Origin: Bathynomus jamesi
Lineage: Eukaryota; Arthropoda; Malacostraca; Isopoda; Cirolanidae
Assembly: GCA_023014485.1 (NCBI GenBank)
Contig: JAJOZX010003210.1
Coordinates: 224,001-288,000, forward strand
Direction: 5' to 3'
Length of the DNA stretch: 64,000 nucleotides
Shown here: in pieces, positions 21,910 through 34,044 of the stretch
Layout: the number at the start of each line of letters is the position of its first letter
How positions within the stretch are numbered: the first letter of the stretch is position 1
Position numbers and translations under genes: made by a program
The notes under the pieces: generated by a model
Database searches by the model: none
Told to the model about the DNA's origin: nothing
The model's input: the letters and a program-made list of their open reading frames with translations, nothing else

Positions 21910-22247
21910 TTATGTAAGGTTATCATGTTCGGGGAATAAATTCGCGAAGGGATTTGAGCAAGGGTGGACACGTGAGATTTTTAAAGTTAGGGCAATGAGG
22001 CTTAAAGGTGAGATAATGATATTACATTAAGATTTGAATGGGTAAGAAATCGCAGGAGGCTTTTACCGCGAGGAGTTGAAGAAAGTAGCATTTAATTTAG
22101 GAAAAAATGTGTTTAAAATTCTGAAAATTATAGGAAGCAAAGGTTCAGGAAAGAGAAAAATGTACCTGGTGAAATGGCTGGGGTACCCAGAAAGCTTCAA
22201 CACCTATATAAAAGCTGATGCAATAATGAAGCTTAAATATAATGCAA
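21870..22247 (+). pseudogene. Polinton 1 integrase C-terminal remnant with chromodomain
   Basis: Only the part after the catalytic core is left: FKINDYVRL with GNKFAKGFEQGW (the SH3-like DNA-binding part), two stops near 22,028-22,043, then KRKMYLVKWLGYPESF, the chromodomain core. The RNase H-like core with the D-D-E residues is deleted, so this copy cannot integrate. The full core is present in Polinton 2 (62.2-63.0 kb). The next ATG (22,249) follows immediately. Confidence 0.8.
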
Positions 22248-22248
22248 C

Positions 22249-23111
22249 ATGGCTCCTAACCATTTCTACGTCACACTCCCGTCCTCTTCTTCTCTGTCTG
22301 TACATCCTAACAACACCCTCGCCAACTTTGTGACAGAACTTCACGGGCCCATTGAATTGGAGCGTGATTCGTATGAGGTGGGGTTATGTGAACTTCAGTT
22401 AGCCACCAAATTTTTAACTCTTGAAAATGAACAAATTACATTTCTGATCCATAGAAGAACCGATGAATGCGAAAAAATAGGCATAACCTTAGGCAATACT
22501 ATTCGTTCAACCCTGTGCGGTGAGGAACGGTACTATAGCATAAATATATCGCTAAGAATCGGGCATTATGATACAGCCATGGACATTGTGGCGGGTTTAA
22601 AAAAGAGTCTTGAAAAGTCGTACTTGACAACGATTTACTTTTTGAAGTCGTAAACATAGACACGCCTGCATGCACATTGAAGCTAAAGTCAACGCTTAGT
22701 AGAAATATTAAAGATAAAGAGCTGTTCACAATTGTGGCTGAGGACCGATATAGCGCAGCCTCCCAAAGAGATACCTTTCACGAGGCACAGCATGACTTGT
22801 CCAGCTTAATGTATCAATTGAAGATGGAGAAGTTGGGTAAAAGGTCTCCGCCTCCAGACATGTGCTATATTTACAGCAATATTGTAGAGCACCAATTTGT
22901 TGGGGACACCCAGGCACGTCTGCTGCGCATTGCACACATCCCCAACCATAGAGGGAAAAGCATGAGCATTACATATGACAAGCCCCAGTATGTGAATGTT
23001 GCGACTAATCTATTAACCAACATCTCGTTATATATAAGGACGATTGAGGGAAACAATTTCCCATTCGGTGATGGGAGCTTAACAGTGAAACTACACTTTC
23101 GTCATTTATAA
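22249..23111 (+). pseudogene. Polinton 1 minor capsid (penton-like) protein, one frameshift
   Basis: About 285 codons in two frames, joined by a frameshift near 22,645. The start MAPNHFYVTLPSSSS and the pattern FYVTLPS...NTLANF...ELERDSYEVGLCE at the N-terminus, with GDTQARLLRI and FGDGSLTVKLHFR at the C-terminus, match the Polinton protein I recall as the minor (single jelly-roll, penton) capsid protein. It would form the capsid vertices. The stop overlaps the next ATG (TAATG at 23,109-23,113). Residues 65-115 differ strongly from Polinton 2, while the flanks are nearly identical. Confidence 0.65.
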
Positions 23112-23496
23112 TGACTCGAAGACCGTTCGCAGTATACCAAGGAGTGAGGTACCAGCGTGGGAGTGGTCTTGGTTCCATTTTTTCATCCATACTACGCACC
23201 GCTTTCCCTCTTTTGAAGAGAGGGGCCTGGTACCTAGGGCGGAAGGCGTTACAAACAGGTTTTAATGCGGCAGAAGACATAATGGGGGCACTAAGCCTAA
23301 AGAAGCTAAAAAAAAACATTTAAAACGTACGAAGGATGAAATCATCAAAGATGCAAAGAGAAAAATGCGTGGCGGCGGAAAGAAGAGATCTGCCAGGAAG
23401 AAGGGGTTACCATCACATGGCATTAAACGTAAAAGGAAACTGAAAAAGAAGTGCTCTAAGCGCATGAAACCTATGGCTGATCATTTTTTTAACTGA
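23111..23496 (+). pseudogene. Polinton 1 basic virion protein (core/pVI-like), one frameshift
   Basis: The start MTRRPFAVYQGVRYQRGSGL is followed by an amphipathic stretch (GSIFSSILRTAFPLLKRG) and GRKALQTGFNAAEDIMG. This resembles the membrane-active or core proteins of adenovirus- and adintovirus-like elements. One-base slippage in an A-run near 23,310 ends the first frame; the second continues with a strongly basic tail rich in K and R (KRKMRGGGKKR, KRKRKLKKK) and ends PMADHFFN. A basic tail fits DNA binding in the virion. It lies between the minor and major capsid genes. Confidence 0.65.
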
Positions 23497-23576
23497 TATA
23501 AGCTGAGGACACTACTCTCACGAATCATAGGTTGACTAATACTTGTCGTGGGAGGTGGTACTATTTCTTACTCGTC

Positions 23577-24882
23577 ATGGCACGTTTCATCCATCCGTGT
23601 AGTTCACAATGCTGTAAATCGGAACTGTCCTTCTTTGATATGTCCCCCATTCAGGTCTCTGTTAAGCATAGTGACTTTATTACAATTAACTCATTAAACA
23701 CAATTAGTTCACCTAGTGCCCCTATAGAATTCGTGATGCCCAGCTCAGGCCCTTACTTTTTTGACCCGAGCTGCATGCACATGTACGCTAAACTGCGTAT
23801 AGCCCATTCTGATGGAACGGACTGCGATGATAGCTACTCTGCCTACCCAAAAACCAACTTTCTACACTCCATATTCAGCCAGTGTGAAGTGTATTTAAAC
23901 CAGGTTAACATCTCGGCAGGTACGGGGTACTACTACCTACGAGCCTATCTGGAAAATGTCCTCAACTTTTCAAAAGAAGCGAAGGAAACCTTTTTAACAG
24001 CCGAGGGGTATTACCACACTAAAGATGAAAAATGGAATAAAGGCTAAATTTAAAAATTCTAAAAAAAAATATATGAATGTTTTGGACCTGCATACAGACT
24101 TCACATTCCAGGAGAAGTTGCTTATGAACGGGGTGGATATGAAGTTGGAGCTTACCCGCACGATTCCTGAGATCTGCATAAATCTGGGGTCTGATCAAGA
24201 CGAAGGCGCGAAACCCGTTGTGATACACATCATGGAAACGTATTTGCGTATACGCCGTGTGAAATTAAGCTCCCCGAAAACAAATAGAAATTGAGAAAGA
24301 CTTAATACACGCCATAGTAAAATACACAATTAACAGGATACAGATCAAAGTGTACACGGTCCCAGCAGGGCTGGCGTCGAAGCAGCTAGAAAACGTCGCC
24401 CTAGGCGTCCTTCCTAAAAGGATATTAATTGGAATGCAAGACCACGCCTCGACGAATGTAAAATGTAAAAAGAGTGCCTTTAAATTCGAGAATTTCGGCC
24501 TTAAAAATATTACTCTACACGTAAATGGGGTTGCTCTGGGAGGGACATTGAATACAGACTATTCATCAGATGCTGTGTTCCCGCTCTGCGCGAGAGCATA
24601 TATGATAGTAGTCTGGCTCATAATACAGGCGACTGTGACGAGCTTGGTTTTGGTGTAACGCAGAAAGAATTTGTCGAAGAATTTAACATTTATTCATTTG
24701 ATATTACGCCGGACTTGTCGGCTGGCACATATACGCATTTAAGCCCACAGCAGAGTGGGAATATTTCAGTCAGGTTGGAATTTTCCAAGCCTATAGACGC
24801 GCCTATAAGTGTACTAGTTTACCTCGAGGCACAGGCACTAATAGAAGTTGATCGTTTCAGGAACGTGGTCACAGACTTTTAG
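23577..24882 (+). pseudogene. Polinton 1 major capsid protein (double jelly-roll, hexon-like), broken
   Basis: I chose the ATG at 23,577 (MARFIHPCSSQC) because the family starts with a short Cys-containing tail followed by K-S-E-L-x-x-F. Motifs: APIEFVMPSSG, LHSIFSQCEVYLNQ, YYYLRAYLENVLNFSKEAK, and at the C-terminus SVRLEFSKPIDA and RNVVTDF. These match the Polinton hexon-like major capsid protein of two jelly-rolls. Frame breaks lie near 24,045, 24,290-24,350 and 24,600-24,655. Length (about 435 codons) fits the family. Polinton 2's copy lies beyond the window. Confidence 0.75.
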
Positions 24883-24883
24883 A

Positions 24884-25391
24884 ATGGATGCGCATACACT
24901 CCAGAGAGGATGAAAAGTGACCGTTTCGCGCGCTCAAAATTTATCGGAGTGTTCGCGAAGAATGAAATATTAAATTTACCAAATACGAGAAATTGGTACG
25001 GGATTATCGTTAACACTGACATTGTGAGGGGTGAGGGGATTCATTGGTTTGCGATCTATTTTAAAAATAGGGAAAGAATGTACTATTTTGATTCACTCGG
25101 ATTTCCGCCATGGAATGATTCGGCAATTGTGAAGTTTAAGCCCAGCTAGGTGTGCCTGAGATTATTTGGTCCCCATATCGTTTCCAAGGATATTATACTG
25201 AAACATGTGGATTGTATTGCATTTTATTTCTCATGCACATGTCACGTGAGAAGAGTTTTATGAATTTTTTAAAATTATTCGATTTGTGCGACACAAATAT
25301 GAACGATAAAAGTGTATGCAAACAGATAAAAAAAGGTTCCCATATGTTAGCACACTCTGTAATGTGTAAGGTGTATATCTATATTGTGTAA
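24884..25391 (+). pseudogene. Polinton 1 adenain-like cysteine protease, broken
   Basis: A maturation protease for capsid proteins. The catalytic His is in EGIHWFAIYF, the acidic residue in YYFDSLG, and the catalytic Cys in ETCGLYCILF, in the order His-Asp-Cys of the adenovirus protease family (C5). The ATG at 24,884 follows the capsid stop by 1 bp; a frameshift near 24,910 and a break at about 25,147 split the frame. It is the last plus-strand gene. AATAAA at 25,477-25,482 is a suitable polyadenylation signal. Confidence 0.8.
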
Positions 25392-25476
25392 AGCTGTATA
25401 TACACATTTGTAACTGTAGCCATTAAGACTTATGTAACGGATACTGATACCGTTTTGTACATGGTTTCTGCTCTTT

Positions 25477-25482
25477 AATAAA
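25477..25482 (+). terminator. Polyadenylation signal after the plus-strand Polinton genes
   Basis: AATAAA about 85 bp downstream of the protease stop. The minus-strand spliced gene ends 40 bp further on, so the two transcription units converge here. Confidence 0.5.
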
Positions 25483-25808
25483 TGAAAATATATTGCGTTT
25501 TGTTCTTAACCTCAAAAATACTTACATTATCTCCTCGATGATGTGGCACTCGCTGGACCGAATGTGCGCCAATACCTCAACTTCTGTATTCAGATCACTG
25601 GGTTGGCTGGGCGGTGAAGCCCCCATTTCATTTATCACCCTTTCATCAAAATTAGCCATAATACGGCCTAGCTCGGATTCGGTCCTGTAATTAAAATAGA
25701 GATTAAAGTCACGAAATTGAATGCAGATAATTCGTTTGTGTCCAACAGCCACGTTGGCTTTAACGAGAAAATTATTGTTAAAACTCCAATTATATATATA
25801 TATAAAAT

Positions 25809-26700
25809 CAGGGCGTCCCAAAAAAATGTATACACCCTTTAACAGCTGATAGCTCAATGATATTCTTTCTTTCCAAGTTAAACCCATTAGAATAATAATG
25901 GCAGTCAGACTAAGCTTGAACAAAGGAAATTCATTCTAAAATGCTACTGGAAGTGTGTGAAAACGCAGTGAAGGCAAAGACAGTTAGGAGGGAGTTTCAA
26001 ACAGATCCACCAACGCGACTTACTATCACTCGAATTAGAGATAAGTTGAAGCCGATGGAACTGTTCAGAATGTCCACAGAAGCGTTCGGAAGACCACGGA
26101 CATCGACAAAGCCCCACAAAGCAAGAAAAGAGTACTGGAACGTATCACCAAAGTCCAAGAAAATCTGTGCGGCAAGCGAGATAGCTGAGGTAGGAATTTC
26201 AGAATCGTTCTGTCCAACGCATTTTGAAGCGCTGTCAATGGAAAAGTTACATTCCAAGATTAGTCCCATGCTATTAATGAAGATGATCCGGACCGAAGAG
26301 TGGGATTGCGAGTGGTACTTGCACGATGTGGATGTGGATTGGGACGAAGGGGTTTCGTAGAATACCCTCCGCGTTCACCAGACCTCACACACTAGATTTT
26401 TATGGGATACTTAAAAGACAAAGTCTACGCTATAAAACCTGCAACAGTCGCTGAATGAGAGAGCCATGAACGAGAAATGCACACAAATACCAAACGAAAT
26501 GTTTCGTGATGTTTGCGATTCCATGCTTCGCGTTATCAGCAGTGCTGGACCAGAAACGGACGTCAGTTGAAAAACAGGCGTTGACCAAAACAATTAAATA
26601 ATGTCTGTAGATTCTATTACATTTTGGAAAATGAAATGTATTTTAATAAACACTGCCTTATAATTATTAAAGTGTGTATACATTTTTTTGGGACGCCCTG
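25809..26700 (+). mobile_element. mariner/IS630-type deletion derivative, copy 1
   Basis: The ends are CAGGGCGTCCCAAAAAAATG and its inverse, matching for about 27 bp. The 892-bp element encodes the helix-turn-helix region of a mariner transposase ([19 protein letters not shown]) and the tail (IRTEEW; later remnants of YLKDKVYAIKPATV). The middle, with the first two catalytic Asp residues, is missing. It has several stops and cannot move by itself. It interrupts the last exon of the spliced Polinton gene. Confidence 0.85.
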
Positions 26701-26708
26701 ATTATATA

Positions 26709-29469
26709 TTAGACTAGTCCAAAAAAACAAAGTTTTTGAAAACATAACATGGTACTCAAATTATTGTGAACCTTTATAAGAATAACTTCTGACAAAAATA
26801 TCAGCTCATTTGAAGTATATTTAGGGGTGCCGCACTACTGTAAAAATATCAGCAATAAAAAAAATTAGTAATATTGTATGGATGTGAGTAGTTATCTTAT
26901 GAGGTATGTTACTTGTGTTGTTGAGATGATAGCATCAAGCAGTGTAGGAGAGTGTCAAATGGCATCATGCACAAACAGGATGTAAAAATATGGCAAGTTC
27001 AGTAGCGACTAGAAAATAACAGAAATGTGGCTTATTGGACAAACAATGAGACAATATGTGGAAGAAAGCTACCATCCTATGGTGACGTTCTGCGGCTTAT
27101 TTTTCATCCATCTACATTGCCAAAAAGACGTTGAAAGATGCATCTAAAGCTGTTTGCGCTGAAAGTATTGAAATTTTGGGAGATGGCAAATATACAAACT
27201 GCTGACTATCGCAATGTTACGAAAAAAATAGAAGAAAAGGAGTTTTATTTATAGAGGACTTCAAAATCTAAATCTAGACGTTCACAGACACAATAGATAA
27301 GGAAAACTTCTTTTCAAGAACGTTGGACGATTTATTCGATATCTCCCATGCAATGCTCTGCAAAAAATGACAGTAGAAGGACAGAGCTTTTCTACAAGCT
27401 CAACGAGAGAAGGGGAGGGAGAGGCTACATAGGAAGTGTGGACAAAATATGTGCTCTCAAACAATCTAAGAGAAGATATCAGAGAGAAGAAGCATTTCAA
27501 CGCCAAGTTAAGAAAGAAACTATGAGAAGAAAATGAACACAAACAGTGACTCAATTTCGTTCAAATAGTAGTTCCTCGAGGAAGAGCAAAGTACATCAAG
27601 TACACCAGTCACCATAAAGAAGGAGAAACTTGGTAGTCATAAACCAGCAATGGTTGTATCAAACAGAATAGCAATGACACTGGACAGAAAACAAATTAAG
27701 TGATCGCCAAGCAGTATCAGTAGCAGTAGCTACGCATCTTCTCTTGGATATGAAGTTGATGATATTGTCTGAGTTAGAAGTTCAATACGGAGAAAAACGA
27801 ATATCAGTTCGTCAGCAAATACGGATGACACCAAGCAATCATTTGAAAAGATATTCCTCAACAGTTCATTGGGACGGAAATCTATCTAAGATCTTATGGT
27901 GATGATAGTGTGGATAGACTTCCAATTATTGTATCAGGCGGAGGAAAATCTAAGCTTCTCTCAGTACCTAAACTTAAATCTGGCACAGGAAAAAATATTG
28001 CAGGTGCTGTGGTCGAAGCTTTGGATGACTGGGGGCTACGAGATTGTGTGCAGGCAATGTGCTTTGACACAACTGCAAGCAACACTGGCGATAAAAAGGA
28101 GCATGTACTCTTATTGAAAGCATACTTAAACGGCCGCTCTTCGGACTAGCTTGGCGACATCACATTCTCGAAATAGTAATAGCATCTGTCTTTGACAAAT
28201 GTCACGGCGCTGCCACTGGTGGTCCGGATATCTTGTTATTTAAGCGTCTTAAAAATAAATGGAAGACTTTTGACACAAACAAGTTTGAAATTGTTCAAAT
28301 CGATGTACCGGAAAAGCCCAGTATAATTGAAAATTGCAAGCAACATTTGACTAAATTACAACTCCGAGCGGATTACCGAGAACTCTTAGATTTGACAATC
28401 ATATACCTTGGAGATGTTCCTTTTGATGGCATTAAATTCCATCAACCCGGAGCGTTGCACCGTGTGCGATGGATGGCGCGAGTGATATATGCAATAAAAA
28501 TTTGTCTTTTCCACAAACAAATGGAAGTCACTAGACGTGAACTAGAAGGGATGCAACGTTTTGCATTATATGCTGTTCGATGCTCCGTAAATGAATGGTT
28601 TTTAGCACCCATTGCTTCCTCTGCACCAGCTAATGACCTATCTCTTCTCAAAAAACTTCAATCCTACGATGATAAAGAAATATCTGTAGCTGCATCTAAG
28701 CGCTCTCTCGCCATCTCTGGTATTTGAATGAAGAGCTCATCGGACTTTCTTTTTTTTTGATGAAGAAACGTCACTGGAAGTCAAGCGAGAAATGGTGAAG
28801 GCGCTGGATGTGAATGGCTCTCAAAATCCTCCTAAACGGATAAATTTGAATGTGAATGATCCTAACCTACAAGACAAAACACTAGCTAGCTTCGTCAGTT
28901 CAACAACTCGCAACTTCTTCACAAAATTAGCATTGCCAATGGACTTTTTGGACAGAGATCCTGCTGATTGGAACGCTAATGATGACTACAAAGCTGCTAG
29001 AAATTATGTAAAAAATATGAATGTTGTAAATGACAACGCTGAGAGAGGCGTTGCTTTAATTAAGAACTTCAGTGGCCATCTTACGAAAAGTGAAGAACAA
29101 CAATATCTTCTACAAATTGTAGAGCAGCACCGTAAGCGTTTTCCAAACGTAAAAAAATCTACAATAAAAGAGGGACTTAGATAAAGGAAATAAATGGAAT
29201 AGAAACAAAATTAGAGGACTGGATTAGGCCTATAGGGGATACCACATTAAAAAACCGCACCGATAACAGCTACCTCAGGGGAAATAATATTAATATAAAT
29301 AATCCGATTGGAGAATAAAATGAAATGTTTGACCTCCGTGCGGCACCTCTAATATTATCCGATTTGCATTAAAATTAATATTTATAATTCTTTAACCATT
29401 CATCACAATATCCAGGGGTACTATATCAAAAATAATAAATTTGAAAATTCACCTTATAGGTTGGACCAG

Positions 29470-29474
<5 letters not shown>
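26709..29474 (+). mobile_element. Family T element, copy 1 (TTAGACTRGTCC termini)
   Basis: The left end is TTAGACTAGTCC and the right end GGACCAGTCTAA, next to TA on both sides. A subterminal TTTAGGGGTGCCGCA lies at about 112 bp from the left end, and its relative TTAGAGGTGCCGCA about 125 bp from the right end. It is 2.77 kb with one degraded transposase. It sits 8 bp from the right end of the mariner, in TA-rich sequence. Confidence 0.8.
27000..29184 (+). pseudogene. Family T transposase, copy 1, degraded
   Basis: The N-terminal third is mostly unreadable, but MWLIGQT near 27,020 matches the start of the other copies. Later blocks: TVHWDG (near 27,870, first Asp), KLLSVPKLKSGTGKN, MCFDTTASNTGD (near 28,060, second Asp), a His-rich HHILEIV remnant after a frameshift, GALHRVRWMARVIYAIK, and VVNDNAERGVALIKNF (Glu). 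At least four frame breaks. Sequence similarity to copy 2 and copy 3 is moderate and unevenly spread, so this is the oldest copy. Confidence 0.75.

Positions 29475-29530
<56 letters not shown>
29475..29530. repeat. (TA)n microsatellite
   Basis: A TA run directly abutting the right end of family T copy 1. Confidence 0.9.
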
Positions 29531-29684
29531 GCAGATATATTCGCGATGGAAACAGACAAAAACAATGGGATTAATTTTTATGTTGTAGAAAAAATCAGAA
29601 TAAAAGGAAATTAGGCTATCAATTATAAACGAGAAAAATATATCTTTAAATTATCGAGAAAAAATATTATTGAATCTCCACCAT

Positions 29685-29689
29685 ATATA

Positions 29690-29770
<81 letters not shown>
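29685..29770. repeat. (TA)n microsatellite
   Basis: A TA run of about 80 bp directly abutting the left edge of the 455-bp unit array. Confidence 0.9.
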
Positions 29771-29773
<3 letters not shown>

Positions 29774-32127
29774 AAACACAGACCGTGCATGGAACAAGGA
29801 ACTCTTCTGGGAAAATTAAATCCACTATAGTCCGAATAAGTAATGGTAAATGACAAATACCATAGTTTTTTTCCTTTTTCATGATTTTAGCCCGACGTGG
29901 GCAACGGGTCTCTCGCAAAGAGATCCCATAAATATAGCTTCCCTCACCAGCTATCTGCAAAGCAGACAGGATCCAGCTTTGGGACGTGGATCTAGGGTTT
30001 AAAGCAAGCCTAGATCCCTACACTCAGAACCTCTATATAAGTAAAAGACTCGTTGCATTCACGTCGTGTTGAATAAATCAAAGAAAAAGGGGGTAACTAT
30101 TGTATTTTTAGCCAAAAAACCAAAACTTAAACCTCAACCGGGACATTGAGCGTCCACTTTTCAAGGCACGAAACACGTCCGTTTAGTATACACAAACTCA
30201 GAATGGTTCCCTGAGAACATTATATGTTAAACACAGACCGTGCATGGAACAAGGAACTCTTCTGGGAAAATTAAATCCACTATAGTCCGAATAAGTAATG
30301 GTAAATGACAAATACCATAGTTTTTTTCCTTTTTCATGATTTTAGCCCGACGTGGGCAACGGGTCTCTCGCAAAGAGATCCCATAAATATAGCTTCCCTC
30401 ACCAGCTATCTGCAAAGCAGACAGGATCCAGCTTTGGGACGTGGATCTAGGGTTTAAAGCAAGCCTAGATCCCTACACTCAGAACCTCTATATAAGTAAA
30501 AGACTCGTTGCATTCACGTCTGCATCCTGTCTGCTTTGCAGATAGCTGGTGAGGGAAGCTATATTTATGGGATCTCTTTGCGAGAGACCCGTTGCCCACG
30601 TCGGGCTAAAATCATGAAAAAGGAAAAAAACTATGGTATTTGTCATTTACCATTACTTATTCGGACTATAGTGGATTTAATTTTCCCAGAAGAGTTCCTT
30701 GTTCCATGCACGGTCTGTGTTTAACATATAATGTTCTCAGGGAACCATTCTGAGTTTGTGTATTCTAAACGGACGTGTTTCGTGCCTTGAAAAGTGGACG
30801 CTCAATGTCCCGGTTGAGGTTTAAGTTTTGGTTTTTTGGCTAAAAATACAATAGTTACCCCCTTTTTCTTTGATTTATTCAACACGACGTGAATGCAACG
30901 AGTCTTTTACTTATATAGAGGTTCTGAGTGTAGGGATCTAGGCTTGCTTTAAACCCTAGATCCACGTCCCAAAGCTGGATCCTGTCTGCTTTGCAGATAG
31001 CTGGTGAGGGAAGCTATATTTATGGGATCTCTTTGCGAGAGACCCGTTGCCCACGTCGGGCTAAAATCATGAAAAAGGAAAAAAACTATGGTATTTGTCA
31101 TTTACCATTACTTATTCGGACTATAGTGGATTTAATTTTCCCAGAAGAGTTCCTTGTTCCATGCACGGTGTGTTTAACATATAATGTTCTCAGGGAACCA
31201 TTCTGAGTTTGTGTATACTAAACGGACGTGTTTCGTGCCTTGAAAAGTGGACGCTCAATGTCCCGGTTGAGGTTTAAGTTTTGGTTTTTTTTTGGCTAAA
31301 AATACAATAGTTACCCCCTTTTTCTTTGATTTATTCAACACGACGTGAATGCAACGAGTCTTTTACTTATATAGAGGTTCTGAGTGTAGGGATCTAGGCT
31401 TGCTTTAAACCCTAGATCCACGTCCCAAAGCTGGATCCTGTCTGCTTTGCAGATAGCTGGTGAGGGAAGCTATATTTATGGGATCTCTTTGCGAGAGACC
31501 CGTTGCCCACGTCGGGCTAAAATCATGAAAAAGGAAAAAAACTATGGTATTTGTCATTTACCATTACTTATTCGGACTATAGTGGATTTAATTTTCCCAG
31601 AAGAGTTCCTTGTTCCATGCACGGTCTGTGTTTCATATAATGTTCTCAGGGAACCATTCTGAGTTTGTGTATACTAAACGGACGTGTTTCGTGCCTTGAA
31701 AAGTGGACGCTCAATGTCCCGGTTGAGGTTTAAGTTTTGGTTTTTTTGGCTAAAAATACAATAGTTACCCCCTTTTTCTTTGATTTATTCAACACGACGT
31801 GAATGCAACGAGTCTTTTACTTATATAGAGGTTCTGAGTGTAGGGATCTAGGCTTGCTTTAAACCCTAGATCCACGTCCCAAAGCTGGATCCTGTCTGCT
31901 TTGCAGATAGCTGGTGAGGGAAGCTATATTTATGGGATCTCTTTGCGAGAGACCCGTTGCCCACGTCGGGCTAAAATCATGAAAAAGGAAAAAAACTATG
32001 GTATTTGTCATTTACCATTACTTATTCGGACTATAGTGGATTTAATTTTCCCAGAAGAGTTCCTTGTTCCATGCACGGTCTGTGTTTAACATATAATGTT
32101 CTCAGGGAACCATTCTGAGTTTGTGTA
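29771..32127. repeat. Palindromic array of near-identical 455-bp units
   Basis: There are two minus-oriented units (29,771-30,225 complete; 30,226-30,520 partial) and four plus-oriented ones (30,521, 30,976, 31,432 and 31,886, the last partial). The orientation switch is at about 30,520. Units differ by a few bases and short indels only, so they were amplified or homogenised recently. Read on the minus strand, a unit contains TATATAAG (30,034) and AATAAA (30,072) 38 bp apart, as an LTR would. The 62-codon frame in each unit has no protein-like features. Both outer edges abut TA runs. Confidence 0.9.
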
Positions 32128-32330
32128 TATATATATATATATATATATATGAGGAAACAGGCAATAATGAAAAATAATTTTCAAAACGCTTTTATTTCGG
32201 GCTTTTATAAGTTAAGACCGGTTGAAACATTATATGTTGGCCGAGAACACCAAGAGAAATGCCACAAATTTAACTGCAAATAATGCTTAAAAGTTTTAAT
32301 ATTTCTAAAAATCCTACAAATAAAAACACA

Positions 32331-32401
<71 letters not shown>

Positions 32402-32552
32402 CTGGAGGTAACAGAGAATAAAAAATATTTTTGAAAAGGCATTTATTGACATCTTTTATAAGTTAGCACCGATTGACACTATATTACTAATTATAAACGA
32501 GAAAGAATGCAAGCTATTTTTCAAAACAATTATTATGACATTTAGGGGTTAC
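32128..32552. repeat. TA microsatellites with two diverged copies of a 100-bp unit
   Basis: TA runs at 32,125-32,150 and 32,334-32,398 each precede a related segment: the first contains AAATAATTTTCAAAACGC and CTTTTATAAGTTAAGACCGG, the second AAATATTTTTGAAAAGGC and CTTTTATAAGTTAGCACCG. This suggests duplication of a segment together with its TA run. It lies in the presumed intron of the spliced Polinton gene. Confidence 0.6.
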
Positions 32553-32790
32553 TTACATCTCATCAACGTGTTCATTGAGCGGGTCTAGTATTTCATCACA
32601 ATTTTCCATAACACTCTGGGTAGATAATAGTTCATCCCGATCTACAGCATTGAAGAGCTGGAGCGCTGCGTGAGCGTAAAAATATTCATCCCCAATCAGA
32701 TGTGGGGAATTGTACAAAGATATTTGACTCATGGTGTATAAGGCACTAGCGGTAAATGTACGTACTGAGGCTTTGCGTTGAGATTCTCCC

Positions 32791-32800
32791 TTTATAAGGG
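32791..32800 (-). promoter_or_regulatory. TATA box of the minus-strand spliced Polinton gene
   Basis: The minus strand reads CCCTTATAAAGGG, some 60 bp upstream of the ATG at 32,732. GCAAAGCCTCAGTACG just downstream holds TCAGT, a possible initiator roughly 28 bp after the TATA box. Confidence 0.5.
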
Positions 32801-33012
32801 GCCCTGTGACCAACCCACAACACACAAACGCTAGCTTCCTATTGCTTGGCGGTGAATTTTGGGCGGGGCTTACGCGTAGGCCTGCATAGCAGCCAAACGG
32901 CGGTCCTGGGAGCCGCCCCACAGGGATGTGGTTGGTTGTCCCTTGAAATCTGGGGTGTGTCAGCTGCTCCGATTCGTGGAGAGACGCGTTAAGATTTGGT
33001 TCTCGATTTTGT

Positions 33013-33016
33013 ATTC

Positions 33017-33063
<47 letters not shown>
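33013..33063. repeat. (GA)n microsatellite
   Basis: GA run with one interruption, in the Polinton 1 right interior. A second GA run is at 39,133-39,160. Confidence 0.9.
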
Positions 33064-33066
<3 letters not shown>

Positions 33067-33984
33067 TGGCCAAAGATATGTCATGAACTGTATCATTGAA
33101 TACGATATCGCGCGAACTGAAATGACCCACAGGTGTGAGGTATAAAAGCAAACCTAATCTCGAATCTTGAGAGACTTGGTGATAAAGAAATAAACAGCAT
33201 GTGTATGTGTGTGTATACATATGATGGTGCTTTGAGCCTAATTTAAAATGCATACCTTGCCGATAATCTTGGAAAGCTGAGAACATTCAATAAGACAACA
33301 GAAGTTTCAGATTTTTAAACGCTAACGAAAATGAATATATATATATATATATAGTGTATAAGTTCCGATTAAAAGATCGTTTCTGGCATGTACTCAAATT
33401 TTTGTTGTTGAAGAAACAGATGTTCTCAAATTTTATCTTTAAATGCGCACGAAGGATGATATTTGAGCAGAAAGGAATAGATAATGGCAAATATGTGTGA
33501 TTTACTGTATCGCTAAATACGATATCGCTGCGTGAACTGAAATGGCTCACAGCTGTGAGATATAAACGCAAACCTATTTTCGAATTTTGAGATTTGCTGA
33601 TAAATAATCAGTATGTATATATATATATGAGATACGTTCAGAACGGAAGAACTTTTATGACATGTATTCAAATTTTTGTTGTTGAAGAAAAAGATGTTAT
33701 CAAATTTTATCTTTAAATGCGAACGAAGGATGATATTTGAACAGAAAGGAATAGATAATGGCGCGAACTGAAATGACCCATCCGTCGATTAAAGAAACAG
33801 AAACAGCTGTTTCAAACTTTATCTTAAAATGTGAAAGATGATATATATATATATATTTGAACAGAATATATATATTTGAACAGAATATATATATATATAT
33901 ATATATTTGAACAGAAACTTTATCTTAAAATGTGAAAGATGATATATATATGTATATATTTGAACAGATATATATATTTGAACA

Positions 33985-34044
<60 letters not shown>

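Larger units (their letters stand above)
25522..32732 (-). pseudogene. Polinton 1 minus-strand spliced gene, intron filled with insertions
   Basis: Exon 1 starts at the ATG at 32,732 (MSQISLYNSPHLIG) and ends near 32,557 at GAGAT|GTAAGT, a good donor. The distal exon at 25,522-25,808 encodes FLVKANVAVGHKRIICIQFR and ELGRIMANFDERVINEMG and is cut at 25,809 by a mariner. The gap holds the mariner, family T copy 1 and the 455-bp array; without them the intron would be short. Joining these exons is inference from strand, donor site and their place at the right end of the Polinton. A TATA box precedes exon 1. I do not recognise the protein; it is acidic and short. Confidence 0.45.

Noticed and set aside
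29772..32089. A 62-codon ORF (MQIAGEGSYIYGISLRETRC...) repeated six times
   Set aside because: It exists only because the 455-bp unit is repeated. It has no recognisable domain, and the unit looks like noncoding LTR- or satellite-type DNA.
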